Under the pieces are notes generated by a model. It was not told the origin of the DNA and ran no database searches. It saw only the letters and a list, made by a program, of their open reading frames with translations. A DNA stretch of 64,000 bases from Aquipuribacter nitratireducens (lineage in GTDB: Bacteria > Actinomycetota > Actinomycetes > Actinomycetales > JBBAYJ01): the NCBI RefSeq assembly GCF_037860835.1, contig NZ_JBBEOG010000003.1, forward strand, positions 1 through 64,000, read 5' to 3'. Every line of letters starts with the position of its first letter. Position 1 is the stretch's first letter. The position numbers and the translations under genes were made by a program. Positions 1 to 6,674 of this stretch are shown here, in pieces.

Positions 1-17
1 GCGTCGGATCCAGGTCG

Positions 18-33
18 TCGAACATGTGTACGA
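18..33. promoter_or_regulatory. Candidate LexA (SOS) box
   Basis: The 16 bases read TCGAACATGTGTACGA. The actinobacterial LexA consensus is TCGAAC-N4-GTTCGA, and this site differs at one of the 12 defined positions (GTACGA instead of GTTCGA). It lies 58 bp past the msrB stop, so it most likely serves a gene that begins left of the window on the minus strand. The target is not visible. Confidence 0.5.
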
Positions 34-40
34 GGATACC

Positions 41-60
41 GGCGGGCACCGACACCCGCC
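41..60 (-). terminator. Hairpin downstream of msrB
   Basis: GGCGGG and CCCGCC form a 6-bp GC-only stem around an 8-nt loop, 31 bp after the msrB stop codon. There is no U-tract, which is common for actinobacterial terminators. It could equally end a plus-strand transcript arriving from the left. Confidence 0.4.
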
Positions 61-90
61 AGGCCCTGTCACAACCCTGTGGACAGCGCC

Positions 91-549
91 TCAGCTCGCG
101 GGCTCGAACCTCATGGAGATCGAGTTGATGCAGTACCGCAGGTCCGTCGGGGTGTCGTAGCCCTCGCCCTCGAAGACGTGCCCGAGGTGCGACCCGCACG
201 CGGCGCAGCGCACCTCGGTGCGGACCATGCCGAGGGTCGTGTCGCGGATCTCCTCGATGCGGTCCCCGGCGAGCGGGGAGAAGAACGACGGCCAGCCGCA
301 GTGGCTCTCGAACTTCTGGTCGCTGCGGAACAGCTCCGTGCCGCACGCGCGGCAGGAGTAGACGCCGACGTCGTGGTTGTCCGTGTACTCGCCCGTGAAG
401 GCGCGCTCGGTGCCGGCGCGGCGGAGCACCTGGTACTCCTGCGGGGTCAGCCGGTCCCGCCACTCCTCGTCGGTCCGCCCCTTGGGGTAGACCCGCGGGA
501 CGTCCGACGTCCCGGTCGTCTCGTGCGTGCTGCGTCCCTGACCCACCAT
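91..549 (-). CDS. msrB: Peptide-methionine (R)-S-oxide reductase MsrB
   Basis: This 152-residue protein reduces methionine-R-sulfoxide in oxidised proteins, normally using thioredoxin in the cytoplasm. Two CxxC pairs (C66/C69 and C115/C118) are the structural zinc ligands of the MsrB family. The catalytic cysteine is C140 in the RYCINS motif near the C-terminus, the position of selenocysteine in some homologues, and the SHCGWPS motif is at 82-88. Length is normal for a single-domain MsrB. The ATG at 549 has a good ribosome site (GGAGAAGGGG, 5 nt away). An oxidative-stress type promoter (618-643) lies about 70 bp upstream. It is divergent from the alpha/beta hydrolase. Confidence 0.95.
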   Translation of the reverse strand: MVGQGRSTHETTGTSDVPRVYPKGRTDEEWRDRLTPQEYQVLRRAGTERAFTGEYTDNHDVGVYSCRACGTELFRSDQKFESHCGWPSFFSPLAGDRIEEIRDTTLGMVRTEVRCAACGSHLGHVFEGEGYDTPTDLRYCINSISMRFEPAS

Positions 550-617
550 GCAAACCCCTTCTCCGGACCGGGCCGCCCGCGCGTCGCAGGCGCGCCACCG
601 GCGTCCTCGACGGCACC

Positions 618-643
618 AACGTACCCCCGGGGTGCCCTGTTCC
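618..643 (-). promoter_or_regulatory. SigR/SigH-like promoter for msrB
   Basis: On the minus strand GGAAC (643-639) is followed after exactly 18 nt by GTTG (620-617). This matches the thiol-oxidative-stress ECF sigma pattern GGAAT/C-N18-GTT known for Streptomyces SigR and mycobacterial SigH. A start site near 610 would give a leader of about 60 nt ahead of the msrB ATG. Methionine sulfoxide reductase is a sensible target. Inferred from motif only. Confidence 0.45.
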
Positions 644-671
644 GGCAGGGCCCGCCTGGGAGGATGACGCC

Positions 672-1886
672 GTGACGCGACGCCACCCCGACACCGAGCA
701 CGAGACGAGCCGCCCCCGCCGCTGGCTGGCGCCCCTGGTGGCCACGGGGACGGCGATCACCACGGGCCTCCTCGTCTCCGGTCTCGTGAGCGCGCTCGCC
801 GCGTACTTCGTCCGCCGCGTCCTCACCCCGGAGCGGCTCAAGCCGGACGACACGGAGGTGCTCAGCGTCGGCCCCGGGACGGTGACGATCCGTGCGACGG
901 ACGAGACCGTCGCCCGCGGCCGCTTCGGGCTGCGCCTGGCCGGCGGCACGAGCCACGCGCGCCTCGGGGAGGTGCTCCGGGCCGACGGGCCGACCGTCAC
1001 GCGCGAGCTCGTCGACGTCGACGGGCCGATGAAGGTCGGTCCCGCGCGGTGGAACCCGTACTACCTCGCGGGCGAGCCGACCCGCGCGCTCGGCCTCCCG
1101 CACGAGGACGTCGTCCTCGAGGGCGACGTGGGGCCGCTGCCCGCGTGGGTCGTGCCGCCGTCGGAGGACGTGCCGACGGCGGACGTGTGGGCCGTGCTGG
1201 TCCACGGTCGCGGCGCCACGCGCGAGGAGTGCCTGCGCGCCCTGCCGGTCCTCCACCGGCTCGGTGTCACCGCCGTGGTCCCGTCCTACCGGAACGACGC
1301 GGACGCGCCTGCGCTGCCCGGCGGGCGCTACCACCTCGGCGACACCGAGTGGGCCGACGTCGAGCACGCGATCCGGCTTGCGCTGCGCCGGGGCGCGAAG
1401 GGCGTCGTGCTGTTCGGCTGGTCAATGGGCGGCGCGATCGTCCTGCAGCTGCTGTCCCGCTCGCGCCTGCAGCACGTGGTGCGCGGCGCCGTGCTCGACG
1501 CGCCCGTCGTGTCGTGGGCGGACGTCCTCGACCACCAGGCGCGGGTCAACCGCATCCCCGTCTGGGTCGCCCGGCTCGGGCTCGAGCTGCTGAGCGGACG
1601 CCAGGCCGACCGGCTCTTCGGCGTCGAGGGCCCGGTCGAGCTCGAGCGTTTCGACTGGGTCGCGCGGGCCAACGAGCTTCGTCACCGGATGCTCGTCGTG
1701 CACTCCGACGACGACGAGTTCGTCCCGTCGGGACCGAGCCGCGCCCTCGCGCAGGCCCGGCCCGACCTGGTCCGGCTCGTGTCGTTCCGAGGTGCGCGGC
1801 ACTGCCAGGAGTGGAACGTCGACCCCGCCCGGTGGGAGCGCGAGGTCGCCTCCTGGCTGAGAGAGGTTCTCGGCGTCGGCCGCTGA
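672..1886 (+). CDS. Membrane-anchored alpha/beta hydrolase
   Basis: This 404-residue protein has one N-terminal hydrophobic segment (about 21-46), then a hydrolase domain that starts near residue 165. The nucleophile elbow GWSMGG places the serine at 251, an HGRG oxyanion motif is at 178-181, an acidic HSDDDEF segment is near 341-347, and the likely catalytic histidine is in GARHC near 376. The fold and triad fit a serine esterase or lipase-like enzyme, but the substrate cannot be read from sequence. The GTG at 672 follows GGGAGGATG. Residues 50-160 match no family I know and may be a small beta domain. It is divergent from msrB. Confidence 0.8.
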   Translation: MTRRHPDTEHETSRPRRWLAPLVATGTAITTGLLVSGLVSALAAYFVRRVLTPERLKPDDTEVLSVGPGTVTIRATDETVARGRFGLRLAGGTSHARLGEVLRADGPTVTRELVDVDGPMKVGPARWNPYYLAGEPTRALGLPHEDVVLEGDVGPLPAWVVPPSEDVPTADVWAVLVHGRGATREECLRALPVLHRLGVTAVVPSYRNDADAPALPGGRYHLGDTEWADVEHAIRLALRRGAKGVVLFGWSMGGAIVLQLLSRSRLQHVVRGAVLDAPVVSWADVLDHQARVNRIPVWVARLGLELLSGRQADRLFGVEGPVELERFDWVARANELRHRMLVVHSDDDEFVPSGPSRALAQARPDLVRLVSFRGARHCQEWNVDPARWEREVASWLREVLGVGR

Positions 1887-1918
1887 GCCGCCCCGCTGAG
1901 CCGCCCCGCTGAGCCGCT
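1881..1918. repeat. 14-bp tandem repeat at hydrolase stop codon
   Basis: The unit CGCTGAGCCGCCCC occurs twice perfectly and then a third time for 10 bases. The first copy contains the TGA stop of the hydrolase, so each copy carries the same stop. It fills the short gap between two convergent genes. Probably slippage; no function evident. Confidence 0.8.
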
Positions 1919-2694
1919 CAGCCCCGGTCGCGGACCCAGCGGGCCAGGAGCGACGACTCCGCGTGCAGCAGGTGCGCGAGCACCATCCCGCGCGGCTCGG
2001 GCAGGTCCCCCGTCACGACGCGTGAGGCGTCCGAGGCGACGAGCGCCGGGCTCGTCGTGAGGCACAGCTCGTCGAGCAGGTCCGCAGCCGCCAGCGCCCC
2101 CAGCAGCGCCGGCCCGCCCTCGCACAGGACCCGGGTGAGCCCGCGCTCGGCGAGCGCGGACACGGCCATGGCGAGGTCGGCCCCGCCGCGGTCGACGTGG
2201 CCCGCGAGCACGACCGCGTCCTCCCCGGCGGCCGCCCGCGCCCGGTCGAGCGCCTCGCGGTCGCCGTCGGGCATGACGACGAGCGCGCGACCCGGCTCGT
2301 CGAACATGCCCCGACCGGTCTCGACGCGTCCCGATCGCGTGACCTGCGCGACGACGGCCGCGGGACGCCGGCCCGCGGCCGCCCTCCCGGCCGCGGCCCA
2401 CTCCTGAGGCGAGGCGGGCCCGTAGCCCTCCGCGCGAGCCGTGCCGGCGCCGACGAGGACGACGTCGGCGAGACCGCGCAGCACCCGGAACACCGCCTTG
2501 TCGACGCTGCTGCTGATGCCGCCGGAGCGGCCCTCGCCGTCGGTCGCGGCGCCGTCGAGGCTCGCCACCATGTTCGCGCGGACCCACGGCCGGTCCGGGT
2601 AGGCGTAGAGGTCGGCGAGGGCGGCCGTGTCGGAGCGACCCAGCCGCCGCGGCGCCCCGTCTCCGACGAGCAGGTCGAGGTCGTCCTCAGACAC
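1918..2694 (-). CDS. Pyrimidine reductase / RibD C-terminal domain protein
   Basis: This 258-residue protein belongs to the RibD_C (dihydrofolate-reductase-like) superfamily. The first strand carries VRANMVASLDGAA near 39-51, followed by LADVVLVGAGTARAEGYGP (about 76-94) and CEGGPALLG (about 191-199), which form the NADPH site in this family. Free-standing members reduce pyrimidine or flavin-like substrates; only some act in riboflavin synthesis. The deaminase half of RibD is absent and no other rib gene is nearby, so a riboflavin role is unproven. It overlaps the end of the SufE-like gene by 8 bp and is the last gene of the operon. Confidence 0.75.
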   Translation of the reverse strand: MSEDDLDLLVGDGAPRRLGRSDTAALADLYAYPDRPWVRANMVASLDGAATDGEGRSGGISSSVDKAVFRVLRGLADVVLVGAGTARAEGYGPASPQEWAAAGRAAAGRRPAAVVAQVTRSGRVETGRGMFDEPGRALVVMPDGDREALDRARAAAGEDAVVLAGHVDRGGADLAMAVSALAERGLTRVLCEGGPALLGALAAADLLDELCLTTSPALVASDASRVVTGDLPEPRGMVLAHLLHAESSLLARWVRDRG

Positions 2695-3133
2695 CCGCCT
2701 TCTCCCGGACCTGGCGCTGGATGCGGTGGAGCATCCCCGACATGCCGCGCAGCCGCAGGGGGCTCACGGCGCGGTCGAGGCCGAGCCGGCCCGGTACGTC
2801 GTCGGGGACCGCGAGGACACCGGCGGCGTCGAGGCCGCGCATGCCCTCGGCGAGGATGCCGGCGAAGCCACGCGTCGTCGGCGCCTCCTTCGGGGCGCTG
2901 AGGTGCACGTGCACTGCCGCCTCGGCGCCGCTGCCGTCGACGTCGACGTGGACGAAGACCGGCGACTGGCACTCGGGGACGGGTTCGAGCAGCTCCGGGT
3001 GCTGCCGGAGGTGCTCCGGCAGCTCGGGCAGGCCGTTGGCGAAGTCGAGGAGGAGCTCCAGGCGCTCGCGCTCCTCGAGCGCCTGGAACTCCTCGACGAC
3101 GGCGTCGAAGCCCCCGGGCAGGGACCCCGTCAC
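2687..3133 (-). CDS. sufE: SufE-family sulfur acceptor protein
   Basis: This 148-residue SufE-fold protein accepts persulfide sulfur and passes it on to Fe-S cluster or other sulfur-transfer machinery. The conserved reactive cysteine sits in PECQSPV near residue 55. The GTG at 3133 overlaps the stop of the upstream sulfurtransferase (GTGA), which decides the start over a longer in-frame extension. Pairing with a sulfurtransferase suggests that the two work together. No cysteine desulfurase gene is adjacent, so the sulfur donor here may be the upstream rhodanese. That partnership is inferred from coupling only. Confidence 0.85.
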   Translation of the reverse strand: MTGSLPGGFDAVVEEFQALEERERLELLLDFANGLPELPEHLRQHPELLEPVPECQSPVFVHVDVDGSGAEAAVHVHLSAPKEAPTTRGFAGILAEGMRGLDAAGVLAVPDDVPGRLGLDRAVSPLRLRGMSGMLHRIQRQVREKAGV

Positions 3134-4020
3134 ACGGACCCCGGCTCGTCGCCCTTGACGATCGGGACGCGCACGGCGTTGCCCCACTCGGTCCACGACC
3201 CGTCGTAGTTGCGGACCTTGGGGAAGCCGAGCAGGTGGGTGAGGACGAACCACGAGTGGCTCGAGCGCTCCCCGATCCGGCAGTACGCGATGACGTCGTC
3301 GTCCGGGGAGAGGCCCTTCTCCTGCTGGTAGATCGCCTCGAGCTCCTCACGGGCCTTGAAGCCGCCGTCGTCGGCGACCGCCCGGGCCCACGGCACCGAC
3401 TGCGCGCCCGGGATGTGGCCGCCGCGCAGCGCGCCCTCCTCGGGGTAGGCCGGCATGTGGGTGCGGGCGCCGGTGTACTCCTCGGGGGAGCGGACGTCGA
3501 CCATCGGCTTGCCGAGATGGCCCTTGACGTCGTCCATGAACGCGCGGATGTCCTCGTCGCGACGCTCGACGACCGGGTAGTCGACGTCCTTCGGCTGCGC
3601 GGGATCCGTCGTCCACGCCCGGCCCTCGGCCTCCCACTTCGCGCGACCGCCGTCGAGGAGACGGACGTCCTCGTGACCGAACAGGCTGAACACCCACAGG
3701 GCGTACGCGGCCCACCAGTTGTTCTTGTCGCCGTAGATGACGACCGTGTCGTCGCGGGCGATGCCCTTGGCACGCATGAGGGCGGCGAAGCCCTCGCCGT
3801 CGACGTAGTCGCGGGTGACGGGGTCGTTGAGCTCGGTGTGCCAGTCGATCTTCACCGCGCCCTCGATGTGGCCGGTGTCGTACAGCAGGACGTCCTCGCT
3901 CGACTCCACGACGACGAGGCCGGGGGAGCCGAGCCGGTCCGCGAGCCAGCCGGTCGTGACGAGGCGCTCGGGGTGGGCGTAGGCGGCGAGCTTCGGGTCG
4001 GTGTCGTGCTCCACGGGCAC
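3130..4020 (-). CDS. Thiosulfate/3-mercaptopyruvate sulfurtransferase (two-domain rhodanese)
   Basis: This 296-residue tandem rhodanese transfers sulfane sulfur from thiosulfate or 3-mercaptopyruvate to an acceptor such as cyanide or a thiol. The N-terminal domain (about 15-140) is inactive and the C-terminal domain (about 160-290) carries the active-site loop CRIGERS, whose cysteine is near 247. The NWWAAY and [10 protein letters not shown] signatures closely resemble the mycobacterial CysA/SseA type. The GTG at 4020 has AGGAGG 5-6 nt upstream. It is the first gene of a coupled minus-strand operon with the SufE-like protein and a RibD-like reductase. A SigR-like promoter precedes it. Confidence 0.9.
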   Translation of the reverse strand: MPVEHDTDPKLAAYAHPERLVTTGWLADRLGSPGLVVVESSEDVLLYDTGHIEGAVKIDWHTELNDPVTRDYVDGEGFAALMRAKGIARDDTVVIYGDKNNWWAAYALWVFSLFGHEDVRLLDGGRAKWEAEGRAWTTDPAQPKDVDYPVVERRDEDIRAFMDDVKGHLGKPMVDVRSPEEYTGARTHMPAYPEEGALRGGHIPGAQSVPWARAVADDGGFKAREELEAIYQQEKGLSPDDDVIAYCRIGERSSHSWFVLTHLLGFPKVRNYDGSWTEWGNAVRVPIVKGDEPGSV

Positions 4021-4076
4021 GGTGGCCTCCTAGGTCGGTCGGGTGGGCGGTGCGCCGTACGGCGGTACAGCCTGCC

Positions 4077-4102
4077 AACACGCGCGTCGGCGCGCCCCTT
4101 CC
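4077..4102 (-). promoter_or_regulatory. SigR/SigH-like promoter for the sulfurtransferase operon
   Basis: On the minus strand GGGGAAG is followed by GTTGG with exactly 18 nt between GGAAG (4102-4098) and GTT (4079-4077). The spacing equals that of the msrB promoter. The -35 core has G in place of the usual T or C at its last position. The leader would be about 50 nt. Confidence 0.4.
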
Positions 4103-4125
4103 CCTCCCACGCGCCGGACGACACG

Positions 4126-5088
4126 ATGCCTCCCGTGGCGCTGCAGCTGGACGACCGGTGGGTGTGGGACAGCTGGGTGGCGGACGACGGCGAGGCGTAC
4201 CACCTCTTCTACCTGCAGGCCCCGCGGGCGCTCGGTGACCCGGGCCGCCGGCACACGGCCGCGACCATCGGCCACGCCCGCTCGACGGACCTCGTCTCGT
4301 GGGAGGTGCTCCCCGACGCCCTCGGCCCACGGGCCGGCGGCTGGGACGACGTCGCGCTGTGGACGGGTTCGACGGTCCGCGGCGACGACGGGGTGTGGCG
4401 GCTGTACTACACGGCGATCTCCTCGCGCGGGTACGGCCTCAGGGACCAGCGCGTCGGGCTCGCGGAGTCCGACGACCTCGTGACGTGGCGGCGGGTCGGT
4501 GACGCGCCGGTGGTCGACATCGACACCCGCTGGTACCGCACGATCGACGAGCACGAGACCGCGAGCGAGACGTGGCGGGACCCGTTCGTGTTCCGCGACC
4601 CGGACGGCGACGGCTGGCACATGCTCGTGACGGCACGAGCCCGCGGCGGACGGCGCAACGACGACGGCGTCGTCGCCCACGCCCGCAGCGCGGACATGCG
4701 GACGTGGGAGGTGGGCCCGCCGCTGTCGGCGCCGGGCACGGGCTTCGGCCAGCTCGAGGTGCTCCAGGTCCACGTCGTCGACGGGACGCCGGTCCTCGTC
4801 TTCACGTGCCACCCGCAGGAGATGACGCAGGAGCGCATCGAGCGGTCCGGCCGCTACTGCACGTGGTCGCTCACGGGGCCGTCCGTCCTCGGTCCGTGGG
4901 ACGTGGACGCCGCCGTGCCGCTCCACGCCGAGCCCCACCTGTTCGCCGCCCCGCTCGTGCGGCGGCGCGACGGCTCGTGGGCGTTCGTGGGGTTCCGCAA
5001 CACCGAGCCGGAGGGCGTCCACGCCTTCGACATCGTCGACCCGCTGCCCGTCGGCCTGCGCGACGGAGCGCTGCAGGTGCTCCCGTAG
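4126..5088 (+). CDS. Five-bladed beta-propeller glycoside hydrolase (GH32/43/68-like)
   Basis: This protein of about 320 residues has the look of the furanosidase propeller superfamily. WVWDSWVADDG near the start resembles the nucleophile blade, WRDPFVF (about 149-155) matches the RDP motif, and GFGQLEVLQV (about 207-216) places a candidate acid/base glutamate. There is no signal peptide, so it acts in the cytoplasm. It lacks the C-terminal beta-sandwich of invertases, which makes a small GH43- or GH68-like member possible. The start may instead be the GTG at 4135, which has CACGAT 7 nt upstream. No sugar transporter or regulator adjoins it, so the substrate is unknown. Confidence 0.65.
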   Translation: MPPVALQLDDRWVWDSWVADDGEAYHLFYLQAPRALGDPGRRHTAATIGHARSTDLVSWEVLPDALGPRAGGWDDVALWTGSTVRGDDGVWRLYYTAISSRGYGLRDQRVGLAESDDLVTWRRVGDAPVVDIDTRWYRTIDEHETASETWRDPFVFRDPDGDGWHMLVTARARGGRRNDDGVVAHARSADMRTWEVGPPLSAPGTGFGQLEVLQVHVVDGTPVLVFTCHPQEMTQERIERSGRYCTWSLTGPSVLGPWDVDAAVPLHAEPHLFAAPLVRRRDGSWAFVGFRNTEPEGVHAFDIVDPLPVGLRDGALQVLP

Positions 5089-5091
5089 CCT
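5086..5091 (+). promoter_or_regulatory. -10 hexamer TAGCCT before zapE (leaderless type)
   Basis: TAGCCT overlaps the upstream gene's TAG stop and lies 8 nt before the zapE GTG. No ribosome site separates them, which is the arrangement of a leaderless transcript. Confidence 0.35.
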
Positions 5092-5099
5092 GGGCGGTC

Positions 5100-6134
5100 G
5101 TGAACGGGCAGGCGGAGCGGCTCGTCGACCGCCGTCCGGCGCTCGACCGCGGCCGGCTGCTCGACGACCTCGTGCCGCCGCCCCGCTTCGCCGGCGCGCG
5201 CTTCGACACGTACGTGCCGGACCCGGCCGAGCCGAGCCAGGCGGCGGCCCGGTCCCGCCTCGAGGCGTTCGCCGCCTCGACGGGCGCCACCGGGGCACGG
5301 GGCGGACGTCTCGCGCGCCTCCTGGGCCGGCGCACCGACGACGCCACGCCTCGCGGCGTCTACCTCGACGGAGGCTTCGGCGTCGGCAAGACCCACCTGC
5401 TCGCCGCCACCTGGCACGCGGCGGCGGGCCGCCGGCACTACGGCACGTTCGTCGAGTACACGAACCTCGCGGGGGCACTGGGCTTCCGCGGCGCCGTCGA
5501 CGCCCTCGCGGGCGCCGACCTCGTGTGCGTCGACGAGTTCGAGCTCGACGACCCCGGTGACACCGTGCTCATGGCGCGGCTCATGCGGGAGCTCGCGGAC
5601 TCCGGGACGCGGCTGGCGGCGACGTCGAACACGCTGCCCGACGCCCTCGGCGCGGGCCGCTTCGCGGCCGAGGACTTCCTCCGCGAGATCCAGGCGCTGG
5701 GCCGGCTGTTCGAGGTCGCGACGGTCGACGGGGAGGACTACCGGCACCGGGGCGCGCCCCAGGCACCCGGTCCCGCCGACGAGGCCGAGCTCGACGCCCT
5801 CGCCGCCCGCCCGGGTGCCGTCGTCGACGACTTCCCGGCGCTGTGCGACCACCTCGCCGACGTCCACCCCAGCCGGTACGGGGCGATGCTCGACGGGGTG
5901 GCCGCGGTCGGCTGGCGCGACGTGCGCCCGGTGCCGGACCAGAACGTCGCCCTGCGCCTCGTCGTCCTCGCCGACAGGCTCTACGACCGTTCCCTGCCGC
6001 TCGTCGCCGGGGGTCGCCCGCTGACGGACCTGTTCACGACCGAGATGCTGCGCGGCGGGTACCGCAAGAAGTACCTGCGCGCGCTCAGCCGCCTCACGGC
6101 CCTCGCGCGGGAGGCGAGCCCCGCCGAGCGCTGA
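5100..6134 (+). CDS. zapE: Cell division protein ZapE (AFG1-like ATPase)
   Basis: This 344-residue AAA-type ATPase belongs to the ZapE/AFG1 family, which in Escherichia coli binds FtsZ and affects division under stress. The Walker A motif is GGFGVGKTHLL near 91-101, Walker B is LVCVDEFELDDPGDT near 140-154, and the sensor segment ATSNTLP is near 176. The family C-terminal domain with LRGGYRKKYLRALSRL-type ending is present. The GTG at 5100 is chosen because family members start with a short N-terminus and because a TAGCCT hexamer lies 8 nt before it. Its left neighbour gives no hint of a shared pathway. Confidence 0.85.
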   Translation: MNGQAERLVDRRPALDRGRLLDDLVPPPRFAGARFDTYVPDPAEPSQAAARSRLEAFAASTGATGARGGRLARLLGRRTDDATPRGVYLDGGFGVGKTHLLAATWHAAAGRRHYGTFVEYTNLAGALGFRGAVDALAGADLVCVDEFELDDPGDTVLMARLMRELADSGTRLAATSNTLPDALGAGRFAAEDFLREIQALGRLFEVATVDGEDYRHRGAPQAPGPADEAELDALAARPGAVVDDFPALCDHLADVHPSRYGAMLDGVAAVGWRDVRPVPDQNVALRLVVLADRLYDRSLPLVAGGRPLTDLFTTEMLRGGYRKKYLRALSRLTALAREASPAER

Positions 6135-6143
6135 CCGGCCGCG

Positions 6144-6168
6144 GTTTGCCCTCGCGCTCACCGGGAAC
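6144..6168 (+). promoter_or_regulatory. SigB/SigF-like promoter before the repeat protein
   Basis: GTTT (6144-6147), 15 nt, then GGGAAC (6163-6168). The general-stress sigma consensus is GTTT-N14-17-GGGTAT, so the -35 is exact and the -10 matches 4 of 6. A start near 6175 gives a leader of about 25 nt containing AGGAGG before the ATG at 6200. Confidence 0.45.
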
Positions 6169-6199
6169 CTCTCGAGGACGGCCTATCCGAGGAGGAGCC

Positions 6200-6661
6200 A
6201 TGGGCAGGCACGAGAAGGAACACGGCCACCACGACGAGAACCTGACACCCGAGGAACGCGAGCGCGAGAACGAGCTCCACGGCACCGCCGAGACGCGGTG
6301 GCGCGACGACCTGCAGGAGACGACGCCGTCCTCCTACGAGCACGGGACGACCGCGCACACGCCCGGGACGCCGGGCCGCTCCGGACCGAGCGCCGAGACC
6401 GGCAGCGCGCGCGCGACGCCCGGCACACCGGGTGCGGGCGGGACGACGGTCGTGGAGGAGGAGGCGGACGGCACCGCGGTCCGGACCTCCGGCGCGGCAC
6501 TCACGTCCGAGGAGCTCGCCTACGAGCACGGCACGACGGAGCACACACCCGGCGCGCCGGGCGCCGCGACGGTCCGCGACCCCGAGGACGAGGCGAAGTA
6601 CGAGCACGGGACGACCGAGCACACGCCGGGCGCCCCGGGCGCGTCCAAGCGGCACGACTGA
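6200..6661 (+). CDS. Hydrophilic disordered protein with EHGTTEHTPGAPG repeats
   Basis: I do not recognise this 153-residue protein. It starts with a charged, His-rich segment (MGRHEKEHGHHDE), then carries a motif of about 14 residues, YEHGTTxHTPGxPG, three times at 46-59, 108-121 and 134-147. A degenerate ATPGTPGAGG copy lies near 72-81. The linkers are rich in E, D, T and G. It has no cysteine, signal peptide or membrane segment and should be intrinsically disordered. The ATG is preceded by a strong GAGGAGG. A stress-type promoter lies just upstream. The composition recalls hydrophilins, but this is an analogy. It is convergent with treZ. Confidence 0.75.
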   Translation: MGRHEKEHGHHDENLTPEERERENELHGTAETRWRDDLQETTPSSYEHGTTAHTPGTPGRSGPSAETGSARATPGTPGAGGTTVVEEEADGTAVRTSGAALTSEELAYEHGTTEHTPGAPGAATVRDPEDEAKYEHGTTEHTPGAPGASKRHD

Positions 6662-6674
6662 CTGCGTCGCCGCC

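Noticed and set aside
447-1367. Long minus-strand open frame across the alpha/beta hydrolase gene
   Set aside because: Arg/Gly/Pro-rich shadow of the real plus-strand gene with GWSMGG; no motif of its own.
2013-3773. A 586-codon minus-strand frame over the sulfurtransferase and reductase genes
   Set aside because: Ser/Arg/Thr-rich shadow in another frame; the real genes have clear motifs and overlapping starts and stops.
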